Shown here: positions 6,428 through 11,384 of the stretch, piece by piece
How positions within the stretch are numbered: the first letter of the stretch is position 1
How the letters are laid out: each line of letters starts with the position of its first letter
DNA from: Candidatus Bathyarchaeota archaeon
GTDB lineage: Archaea; Thermoproteota; DRAE01
NCBI GenBank assembly: GCA_011041895.1
Contig: DRAE01000065.1
Coordinates: 1 to 11,384 of the forward strand
DNA: 11,384 nt
Reading direction: 5' to 3'
Notes under the pieces: generated by a model
Told to the model about the DNA's origin: nothing
Database searches by the model: none
Seen by the model: only the letters and a program-made list of their open reading frames with translations
Made by a program: the position numbers and the translations under genes

Positions 6428-7207
6428 TTACTGTTGCACAGGTTTTTTCCTATGTTCTTTAACTGGATATGGGATTACACCTTTACTGGATATTAAAAAT
6501 GGAACCCATATTGGAATATTGGGTGCACCACTCACTTTCTCGACCATGAACTCTCGGACTCCCATACCCTTCTGTAGCAGTATGGGGTTGTATCTTACTT
6601 TTATAGAGACATCCGCTATGGCTGGAATAGTTTCGTCGAATACTTCAAATTGTTTATGTGTATGATGTGTAACCACAGTCAAGAGTCCAAGTGTTTTAGC
6701 GAAAAGTGCTCTCAGGCTTTTAAGCCAATTAATTGCCGTAAAGACATCCTTTGAAAATAAGAGCTCTGTAAATGTGTCGACAAACACACACCCATTAGCG
6801 GAGAAACCTAGCCTTTCTATGAGTTCATAGACCATAACTAGAAGCTTGTCGAACTTCAGTGGATCATCTACACGGATTATACATTCAGGTAGCGAAGTCG
6901 GCTTTATTGGAATATGCTTTATAAGATGTGAGAAACAATCAAAGACAAACAGTTTTCTCTTTTTGATATATAAATCAACATCTATGTTCATTTCTGATAG
7001 ACTTTTGAGAAATGAGAGAGGTGGATTTTCCAAGCAGATTACAATACAGTAATCTCCATTCAAGAGTCTGTGAGAGAGTATCTGACGCAACATTATAGTT
7101 TTTCCTACTCCTGGAGGTCCATGTATAACTACTAGACTGTCTTTTGGAAATCCTTTTGGAATGCACTTATCAATAAGCTCTATTCCAATACGTATCTTTC
7201 CTCTCAT
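6428..7207 (-). CDS. KaiC/RadA-like RecA-superfamily ATPase
   Basis: A 259-residue single-domain ATPase of the KaiC/aRadC type. Seen (numbering from the chosen start): Walker A GPPGVGKT (30-37); a strand ending in E60 (ICLENPP), the position of the catalytic glutamate in KaiC/RecA proteins; Walker B NGCVFVDTFTEL (138-149); a sensor-like strand LLTVVTHH (175-182); and a C-terminal beta region VREFMVEKVSGAPN (217-230), like the KaiC KMRG-type segment. Known relatives act in recombination or repair accessory complexes or signalling; this one is unassigned. The frame is open to a TTG at 7234, but that codon overlaps a TATA element. The ATG at 7207 lies 26 bases downstream of AAATATTT and suits a leaderless mRNA, so I start there. 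It pairs with the nuclease gene and is divergent from the RHH regulator. Confidence 0.83.
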   Translation of the reverse strand: MRGKIRIGIELIDKCIPKGFPKDSLVVIHGPPGVGKTIMLRQILSHRLLNGDYCIVICLENPPLSFLKSLSEMNIDVDLYIKKRKLFVFDCFSHLIKHIPIKPTSLPECIIRVDDPLKFDKLLVMVYELIERLGFSANGCVFVDTFTELLFSKDVFTAINWLKSLRALFAKTLGLLTVVTHHTHKQFEVFDETIPAIADVSIKVRYNPILLQKGMGVREFMVEKVSGAPNIPIWVPFLISSKGVIPYPVKEHRKKPVQQ

Positions 7208-7232
7208 CAGTAACAAAGAAGCGAGGAGTTGC

Positions 7233-7243
7233 AAATATTTTAA
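7233..7243. promoter_or_regulatory. Shared palindromic TATA element between the KaiC-like and RHH genes
   Basis: AAATATTTTAA contains the palindrome AAATATTT. On the minus strand it covers about -26 to -33 relative to the ATG at 7207, ideal for leaderless transcription. On the plus strand it would start transcription near 7263, giving an RHH leader of about 35 bases that contains the SD. Confidence 0.5.
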
Positions 7244-7251
7244 TCATTACC

Positions 7252-7272
7252 ACGACTATTAGAATACGACTA
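7252..7272. repeat. Direct repeat ACGACTA x2, candidate RHH operator
   Basis: ACGACTA occurs at 7252-7258 and again at 7266-7272, 14 bases apart start to start, in the gap between the divergent KaiC-like and RHH genes and around the predicted RHH transcription start. RHH proteins often bind paired short repeats in their own promoter. No binding evidence; inference from position only. Confidence 0.35.
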
Positions 7273-7285
7273 AATGACATCTTAT

Positions 7286-7291
7286 AGGTGG
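7286..7291 (+). promoter_or_regulatory. Shine-Dalgarno of the RHH gene
   Basis: AGGTGG followed five bases later by TTG at 7297. It contains the GTG at 7288, which therefore looks like part of the SD rather than the start codon. Confidence 0.55.
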
Positions 7292-7296
7292 GCTCC

Positions 7297-7488
7297 TTGT
7301 CCAGAAGAGATAGATACAGCGATTTTGAAAAGCTTTCCAAGATGGTCGTAATAACGGTTAGGTTCCCAGAGGTTTTCGTAGAAGGGCTTGATGAACTTGT
7401 TAGAAGAAGAATTTACAGCAGTAGAAGTGAAGCTATAAGAGACGCTGTTAGAAGACTTTTAAAAAGTGAGCTTGGAAGGTTAGGATAA
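7297..7488 (+). CDS. Ribbon-helix-helix (CopG/MetJ-type) transcriptional regulator
   Basis: A 63-residue DNA-binding protein. After a basic N-terminal leader it has the classic RHH layout: strand MVVITVRFP (16-24), helix 1 VEGLDELVRRR, turn IYSSRSEAIR and helix 2 AIRDAVRRLLKSEL. The S-S-R-S-E-A-I-R segment is the hallmark of this archaeal family. As a dimer the two beta strands would insert into the major groove. I prefer TTG at 7297 because AGGTGG sits five bases upstream. GTG at 7288 (66 residues) and ATG at 7342 (48 residues, the bare domain, no SD) are alternatives. It is divergent from the KaiC-like/nuclease pair and could regulate itself and them through the repeats at 7252-7272, an inference from position. 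Its end overlaps pyrF by nine bases. Confidence 0.85.
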   Translation: MSRRDRYSDFEKLSKMVVITVRFPEVFVEGLDELVRRRIYSSRSEAIRDAVRRLLKSELGRLG

Positions 7489-8229
7489 AGCTTTAACGAA
7501 TTTGATGGCAATATTTCTAAGTTTGAGAGATGCTCTATCAGGGTATTTACTCTCATAGATTGCACGGCCTATTATAAGATAGTCTGCTCCATTGGTTATT
7601 GCCTGTTCGATTGAACCTCCTTGGGCACCTATTCCTACAGCATATATCTTTACACTATCAGGTAGGATCTCACTTGCCTCCTTTAGTTTTTTAGGGTATG
7701 TTGCACCAATGACTACTCCATCAGCGTTTAGCTTCACAGCTATCTCTAGAAATTCTTTGAAAAATGTGCCGAACACTAGTCGTGCGCCACTATGTGACAT
7801 GTGTGAAACTATTATTAGCCCTTTCCCATGCTTTCTAAGTTTCTCAGATACCATGTCAAGGGCATCCTCGATGCCTATTGTAGGCATAGCAGTTACAGCA
7901 TCTATTCCAGCATTGATTAAGTGTTCGATTACCTTTTCATTTGTATGTTTGACATCTGTGATTTTTGCATCGAAGATCACGGGGGTGTCATGCTCATGTA
8001 TCATTTCTATGACAAGCTTTCCTTTTCCATAAAATGTTAATGGGATCATTGTCGGCCAGCCTATTTTAACTGCACAAACGTTTGGCAACACCTTTTTGAG
8101 CAGAGTACAGACTTTTCTATAGAATCTTTTTATCGAGTTTCTCGGAGGGTAGCATGTTAGGTCAAGCGAAAATACGATATTTGAGCGTTTATTGAATGCG
8201 GACTCCTTTATCCAGTCAGTGAAGTTCAT
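7480..8229 (-). CDS. pyrF: Orotidine 5'-phosphate decarboxylase
   Basis: A 249-residue TIM-barrel enzyme converting OMP to UMP, the last step of de novo UMP synthesis, acting as a cytosolic dimer. Seen: strand 1 VFSLDLT (19-25), the substrate lysine K55 in VCAVKIG (51-57), the catalytic FDAKITD signature with D87, K89 and D92 (86-92), strand AVTAMP (111-116) and the phosphate-binding end VGIGAQGG (198-205) with LIIGRAIYES (218-227). At about 250 residues it is slightly longer than the 205-230 usual for archaeal OMP decarboxylases, owing to an N-terminal extension (1-17). The frame extends to a TTG at 8238, but ATG at 8229 is more likely; neither has an SD. It is divergent from tmk across a 63-base gap, so two pyrimidine-nucleotide genes share a promoter region. 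Confidence 0.95.
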   Translation of the reverse strand: MNFTDWIKESAFNKRSNIVFSLDLTCYPPRNSIKRFYRKVCTLLKKVLPNVCAVKIGWPTMIPLTFYGKGKLVIEMIHEHDTPVIFDAKITDVKHTNEKVIEHLINAGIDAVTAMPTIGIEDALDMVSEKLRKHGKGLIIVSHMSHSGARLVFGTFFKEFLEIAVKLNADGVVIGATYPKKLKEASEILPDSVKIYAVGIGAQGGSIEQAITNGADYLIIGRAIYESKYPDRASLKLRNIAIKFVKALS

Positions 8230-8260
8230 GGCTATCAAACTAACATTAACTTTGGATAGC

Positions 8261-8273
8261 GTTAATTATTTAC
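8261..8273. promoter_or_regulatory. AT-rich promoter patch shared by pyrF and tmk
   Basis: GTTAATTATTTAC is the only TATA-like stretch in the 63-base gap. On the minus strand its centre is about 38 bases from the pyrF ATG, giving a leader of about 12 bases. On the plus strand its centre is about 26 bases from the tmk ATG, which conflicts with tmk having an SD at 8281-8286. At least one of the two directions may use another element. Confidence 0.35.
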
Positions 8274-8280
8274 AAGTGAA

Positions 8281-8286
8281 GGTGAG
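8281..8286 (+). promoter_or_regulatory. Shine-Dalgarno of tmk
   Basis: GGTGAG with a six-base spacer to ATG at 8293. It fixes the tmk start. Confidence 0.65.
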
Positions 8287-8292
8287 TTCACA

Positions 8293-8889
8293 ATGTTCAT
8301 AGCAATTGATGGGATAGATGGAAGCGGCATTACCACACACTGTAAGTTACTTTGTAACTGGATCGAATCTCTGGGGTTGAAGGTACATTTGACAAAGGAG
8401 CCTAGTTCAGGAAAGATTGGAGAGCTTATTAGGCATTATCTTAAATTGAAAGATATCCCAGCAGCTGTCGATGCACTTCTTTTTGCAGCCGATAGAGTGG
8501 AGCACTGTATTGAAATAAAGTCTTACCTTGACAAAGGGTACATTGTAATCTCTGATAGATATGTGGAGTCATCCCGTGCATATCAGGTGGCTGAGGGATT
8601 ACCTCCAGATTGGGTTGATTTGATTAATAGATACGCCATTACACCTGACTTAAACATTATCCTAGACGTCGAGCCAAGAATAGCTTTGAAAAGAAAATTT
8701 GGCCGGGATATTGGTGATGAAAAGTTTGAAGAACTTGAATTTCTAACGAGGGTTAGGGAAATTATGTTGAAAAATGCTAGACTGAGAAATTATCCAATCG
8801 TGGATACCAATAAAAGTATAGAGGAGGTCCATAGAAGTTTAAGGGAAATAATCCTCGGCAAGTTTAGGGATGTAGGAATAATCATTTAG
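8293..8889 (+). CDS. tmk: Thymidylate kinase-like protein with altered P-loop
   Basis: A 198-residue nucleoside monophosphate kinase, dTMP + ATP to dTDP + ADP. Seen: P-loop GIDGSGITT (7-15); KEPSSGKIGELIRHYL (35-50), containing the family EP pair; LLFAADRVEH (62-71); the DRY signature SDRYVESSRAYQ (87-98); strand LNIILDVEP (120-128); and a LID-like basic stretch KRKFGRDIGDEKFE (133-146). Length is normal and there is no truncation. The oddity is position 13: the Walker A lysine that binds the ATP beta/gamma phosphates is isoleucine (codon ATT). Everything else is intact, so either this archaeal branch works with a modified P-loop or the protein is not a standard kinase. The start is fixed by GGTGAG six bases upstream. 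It is divergent from pyrF and convergent with trm56, overlapping it by eight bases. Confidence 0.87.
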   Translation: MFIAIDGIDGSGITTHCKLLCNWIESLGLKVHLTKEPSSGKIGELIRHYLKLKDIPAAVDALLFAADRVEHCIEIKSYLDKGYIVISDRYVESSRAYQVAEGLPPDWVDLINRYAITPDLNIILDVEPRIALKRKFGRDIGDEKFEELEFLTRVREIMLKNARLRNYPIVDTNKSIEEVHRSLREIILGKFRDVGIII

Positions 8890-9412
8890 TTACAACAATT
8901 TTCTTACCTTTTTCCTGTGGAATAATTCTAATCTTAGCATTTTCAAAATGTGCTTTTTTAAGCATTTTCCCCTTGTAAAGTCTGTCGAGGAAAACAGCAA
9001 GTGCTGCAACCTCGCTATGTGGCTGGAGAGTTACTGAGACATTATAGTCTGCAAGCTCGTATATTTCGCCTGGAACCTTCTGTCCTCCCACGAAAACTAA
9101 TATTGGCTTCTTCAACCTTCTGATCTTATCAATTACATCTGGAAGAGGAATACCATACATAGTTAAGTGCACAACTTTACCTCTCCACTTTTCGACGAAA
9201 CTTTTCCAGCTTTTTACATAGTACACCTCAAATGAGCCGCCCCATCTCTCTACAACGTCTTTGATCTTCTCCTCAAGCTTTTCATCTCTGTCACCGCAAT
9301 AATACATGCCAAAGGCACCAAAAGCTCTAGCAACTAACCCAACATGAGTTGAAATTCTATGATCTCTATTTGCCCGGTGCCCATATCTGAATACGTATGT
9401 TGGTGGAGGCAT
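8882..9412 (-). CDS. trm56: tRNA (cytidine(56)-2'-O)-methyltransferase Trm56
   Basis: A 176-residue SPOUT-class enzyme that methylates the 2'-OH of C56 in the T-loop of archaeal tRNAs using S-adenosylmethionine; the family is archaeal. Seen: the N-terminal signature FRYGHRANRDHRISTHVGLVARAFGA (8-33, family form LRLGHRxxRDxRxxTHVxLxARAFGA, with Y10 in place of Leu); LTMYGIP (83-89); and the knotted SAM-binding region ILVFVGGQKVPGEIY (104-118), DYNVSVTLQPHSEVAALAVFLDRL (122-145). Those last blocks are nearly invariant in Trm56, so the call is firm. Length is typical. The ATG at 9412 is not preceded by a convincing SD (only GGTTAGAG). It is divergent from the nitroreductase (95-base gap) and overlaps tmk at the 3' ends. 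Confidence 0.95.
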   Translation of the reverse strand: MPPPTYVFRYGHRANRDHRISTHVGLVARAFGAFGMYYCGDRDEKLEEKIKDVVERWGGSFEVYYVKSWKSFVEKWRGKVVHLTMYGIPLPDVIDKIRRLKKPILVFVGGQKVPGEIYELADYNVSVTLQPHSEVAALAVFLDRLYKGKMLKKAHFENAKIRIIPQEKGKKIVVTK

Positions 9413-9465
9413 CTCTAACCGAAATATAGTAACGCTTGACTAGAATAAGAAGAATATCAGTGGAC

Positions 9466-9477
9466 AAAAGCATAAAT
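9466..9477 (+). promoter_or_regulatory. BRE/TATA promoter of the nitroreductase gene
   Basis: AAAAGCATAAAT is identical over 12 bases to the TIP49 promoter element at 4586-4597. The predicted transcription start near 9497-9500 leaves a leader of only about ten bases before ATG at 9508. Confidence 0.55.
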
Positions 9478-9507
9478 CTCTAGTGTTTGAAATAATTTCT
9501 GAGAGCC

Positions 9508-10008
9508 ATGGTTGAAAGCAGTGTATTTGATGTTATAAAGCGAAGGAGAAGTGTAAGGAGATATCTTTCCAAGGACATTCCCGAGGAGTACTTGAAACTT
9601 ATTCTTGAAAGTGGTAGGCTTGCTCCATCATCTAAGAACTCTCAGCCGTGGAGTATCATTGTTGTACGTGACGAGGAAATTAGGAGGAAATTGGCTGAGG
9701 CTTGCATGAATCAGCTTTGGATAGCAGAGGCTCCTGTCATATTGGTTATATGCGGTCATCCAGATCTCTCTGAGAAGTGGTGGCCAAACTGTGCAATTTG
9801 CATGGATCACATGATTTTGACCGCTACAGATCTTGGTTTAGGTACGTGCTGGATAGCGGCATTCGATGAAGAAAAAGTTAAAGAGATATTGGGTATACCT
9901 GACAATGTTAGAATAGCATTTATAACGCCTGTTGGGTATCCAGCTGAGAGCCCGCCACCACGTCCTAGGAGAAGTTTAAATGAAATTGTACACTATGAAA
10001 GGTGGTGA
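9508..10008 (+). CDS. Nitroreductase-family FMN-dependent oxidoreductase
   Basis: A 166-residue protein of the nitroreductase fold (COG0778), an FMN-containing dimer that usually transfers two electrons from NAD(P)H to nitro compounds, quinones or flavins; the natural substrate here is unknown. Seen: FMN-binding basic motif RRRSVRRY (12-19), the second flavin segment LAPSSKNSQPWSIIVV (38-53), the dimer-interface helix MILTATDLGLGTCWIAAF (102-119) and the final GYP...RRSLNEIVHYERW (143-166). It is at the short end of the family. C67, C82, C95, C98 and C114 are more cysteines than usual, with C95-x2-C98 close together, but no cluster motif is evident. The start is ATG after a weak GAGAG. It is divergent from trm56 and ends four bases before the convergent phosphohexomutase stop. 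Confidence 0.88.
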   Translation: MVESSVFDVIKRRRSVRRYLSKDIPEEYLKLILESGRLAPSSKNSQPWSIIVVRDEEIRRKLAEACMNQLWIAEAPVILVICGHPDLSEKWWPNCAICMDHMILTATDLGLGTCWIAAFDEEKVKEILGIPDNVRIAFITPVGYPAESPPPRPRRSLNEIVHYERW

Positions 10009-10012
10009 CACT

Positions 10013-11384
10013 TTAGCTCTCTGATGAAACTCTTTTAAGCCTTCTAAGAGCACGTTTCAAGTCCTTTATACCCTCCCTTGATAGATTCTCCGCTCTTTCA
10101 GGAGTTCTTGCCTCTACATAGCATCTGAAAACGGGCTCCGTTCCAGAAGGCCTGAAAAGTATCCATGCTCCATCTTTAAACTCTACTCTTAGACCGTCTA
10201 TTGTGTATATCTTGTTAACGTTCTTCTTCTTACTCCACTTGAATCGCATTCTTTTGAGAAGTTTCTCCTTATATTTCTCTGGGCATTTCACAGACTTCTT
10301 GATTTGATATAGTCTGGGAAGTTTTCTCACTAATTGTGAAAGAGATTCACGTTTTTCAGCTATAATCTCTATCATTTTAAGGGTGGCTAAAACTGGGTCA
10401 CCGTACAGCACGTTATCTGGGTAAATATACTTTCCAGTCTCCTCGAAGCCAAATATGACGTTAGGTTTAAGCTCCACCATTTTCTCCACTATTCGTGGAG
10501 GACCTACCTTGGTATATACGATTTTACATCTATATCTTTGCGAGAGATATTTGACTATATTTGAGGTGTTTACAGGGCAGACTATAGTTGGAGTTTCTAT
10601 ATGAGCCTTTAGACTCTCAAGTTCATGCTCAGCAAGGAGAATTGCTGAAACATCTCCATAAAGTATTAAGCCGTTCTCACATGTGAAAATACAGCGGTCT
10701 CCATCTCCGTCAATGCTTATGGAGAAACTTAGACCAAGTTTTTTAGTGATCCTTGCAATATTGGTGAGATTGTCTGGCCTTGGATAGGGGTCTCTTGATG
10801 AGAATGTTGGATCTAAGTGTGCATCAACTGTTATAACTTTTACACCGAAGTTACTTAGAATCCTGGAATAAACTACTCCCGCAGTACTCGAGCATGCATC
10901 AAATCCAATAGCGCCCTCAAAATCCCTTAAAAGACTTTTATTAACTATCTTAGATAAGTCCGTAACATATGCTTTAACTATATCTTTTAGGCTAATACTG
11001 AATACTTTACCAATCCTTTCCACATCTTCCCATGTTTTCTCCATCTCAAGCTTACTGTAAAGCTTCTCAAAGAGTCTCTCTTTCTCAGTTGATAGTTCAG
11101 CAGTGTTTTCTCCAAATATTAGCACTCCTGTTATCCCTGGTGGGGTGTGACTTCCAGTTACAGCAATTCCTCCATGGGCATTAGCATGTCTGAGATAATG
11201 TAACATAGCTGTTGTCGGGAGCTCTCCTAGATCAAGCACGTCGACTCCCGCACTAGTGATTCCAGCTTTGACAGCTTCATATACTGGATATGATTCTCTC
11301 CTGTGATCCCTGCACATCACAATTGGAGACTTTTCGAAGAATTTGGCTATAGTTACACCTATTTTGAATGCCTTCTCTACGGTA
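10013..11384 (-). CDS. Phosphohexomutase (phosphoglucosamine/phosphomannomutase family), N-terminus beyond window
   Basis: An alpha-D-phosphohexomutase that interconverts 6-phospho and 1-phospho sugars (glucosamine, mannose or glucose) for nucleotide-sugar synthesis. The reading frame stays open to the right edge, and residues upstream of the internal GTG at 11320 (TVEKAFKIGVTIAKFFEKSP then IVMCRDHRRES) match the family, so only roughly the first 15-20 residues with the start are missing. Seen, numbering from the first full codon in the window: phosphoserine loop VTGSHTPPGITG with Ser78 (75-86), metal loop IDGDGDR (224-230), sugar-binding loop GFEETGKY (312-319) and phosphate-binding RPSGTEPVFRCYVEA (411-425). 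The active-site loop departs from the usual TASHNPxxxNG: Thr replaces both Asn-type positions, while Ser and His remain. Substrate specificity (GlmM versus ManB/PGM) cannot be settled. Confidence 0.87.
   Translation of the reverse strand, partial: TVEKAFKIGVTIAKFFEKSPIVMCRDHRRESYPVYEAVKAGITSAGVDVLDLGELPTTAMLHYLRHANAHGGIAVTGSHTPPGITGVLIFGENTAELSTEKERLFEKLYSKLEMEKTWEDVERIGKVFSISLKDIVKAYVTDLSKIVNKSLLRDFEGAIGFDACSSTAGVVYSRILSNFGVKVITVDAHLDPTFSSRDPYPRPDNLTNIARITKKLGLSFSISIDGDGDRCIFTCENGLILYGDVSAILLAEHELESLKAHIETPTIVCPVNTSNIVKYLSQRYRCKIVYTKVGPPRIVEKMVELKPNVIFGFEETGKYIYPDNVLYGDPVLATLKMIEIIAEKRESLSQLVRKLPRLYQIKKSVKCPEKYKEKLLKRMRFKWSKKKNVNKIYTIDGLRVEFKDGAWILFRPSGTEPVFRCYVEARTPERAENLSREGIKDLKRALRRLKRVSSES

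Noticed and set aside
7274..7351. Small plus-strand frame of 25 residues starting at ATG 7274
   Set aside because: It overlaps the RHH gene in another frame, has no SD, and encodes nothing recognisable.
8230..8238. TTG start for pyrF at 8238
   Set aside because: An ATG follows three codons later with nothing favouring TTG; the added residues are outside the conserved barrel.
1..11384. tRNA, rRNA, C/D-box RNA, CRISPR array or insertion sequence
   Set aside because: No cloverleaf, spaced repeats, transposase or paired C and D boxes in a non-coding gap were seen; all gaps are under 140 bases. A covariance-model search would be needed to exclude small RNAs inside genes.

Overview
The window is archaeal chromosome: dense, roughly 40-45% GC by eye, with short gaps and no tRNA, rRNA, CRISPR array or mobile element that I can see. 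The evidence is gene content: a TIP49/RuvBL-type AAA+ ATPase, the archaea-specific tRNA C56 ribose methylase Trm56, a PAC2 proteasome-chaperone protein ending in an HbYX motif, a ThiN-type thiamine-phosphate synthase domain, an archaeal OMP decarboxylase and TATA/BRE-like promoters. TIP49 with Trm56 suggests the TACK side (Crenarchaeota, Korarchaeota, Bathyarchaeota or similar), but I cannot name a genus. Everything looks like core or housekeeping DNA rather than a genomic island.

Layout. 1-492 (+) is a ThiN domain that may continue beyond the left edge. 479-2844 (-) is a tight three-gene unit read from right to left: PAC2 protein, small heat-shock protein, COG3199-type ATP-NAD kinase. The PAC2 stop codon lies inside the Shine-Dalgarno (SD) sequence of hsp20. 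2908-4512 (-) is a stand-alone FMN-binding glutamate-synthase-like protein with its own promoter and a probable T-tract terminator. 4648-6003 (+) is TIP49. 6000-7207 (-) holds a KaiC/RadA-like ATPase followed by a small PD-(D/E)XK nuclease. 7297-7488 (+) is a ribbon-helix-helix regulator divergent from that pair. Then come pyrF (-), tmk (+), trm56 (-), a nitroreductase (+) and a phosphohexomutase (-) that runs off the right edge.

How the genes fit together. PAC2 and Hsp20 point to protein quality control and proteasome function, with NADP supply in the same transcript. TIP49, the KaiC-like ATPase and the nuclease form a neighbourhood of nucleic-acid ATPases and a nuclease. pyrF and tmk, divergent from a shared 63-base gap, serve pyrimidine nucleotide synthesis. 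The other genes are cofactor, sugar-phosphate and tRNA-modification functions.

The most noticeable architectural feature is strand alternation. There are five tail-to-tail gene pairs; four overlap by 4 to 14 bases and the fifth is separated by 4 bases, so no pair has room for a separate terminator. Several starts were moved from the longest reading frame using SD or TATA spacing (hsp20, KaiC-like, RHH, pyrF). The best leads are a thymidylate kinase whose P-loop lysine is isoleucine, a glutamate-synthase-like protein with an N-terminal four-cysteine motif but no canonical 3Fe-4S triad, the KaiC-like/nuclease/RHH module, and a 12-base perfect palindrome in the TIP49 promoter. I did not find a clear-cut new multi-gene system; the KaiC-like/nuclease pair is the nearest candidate.
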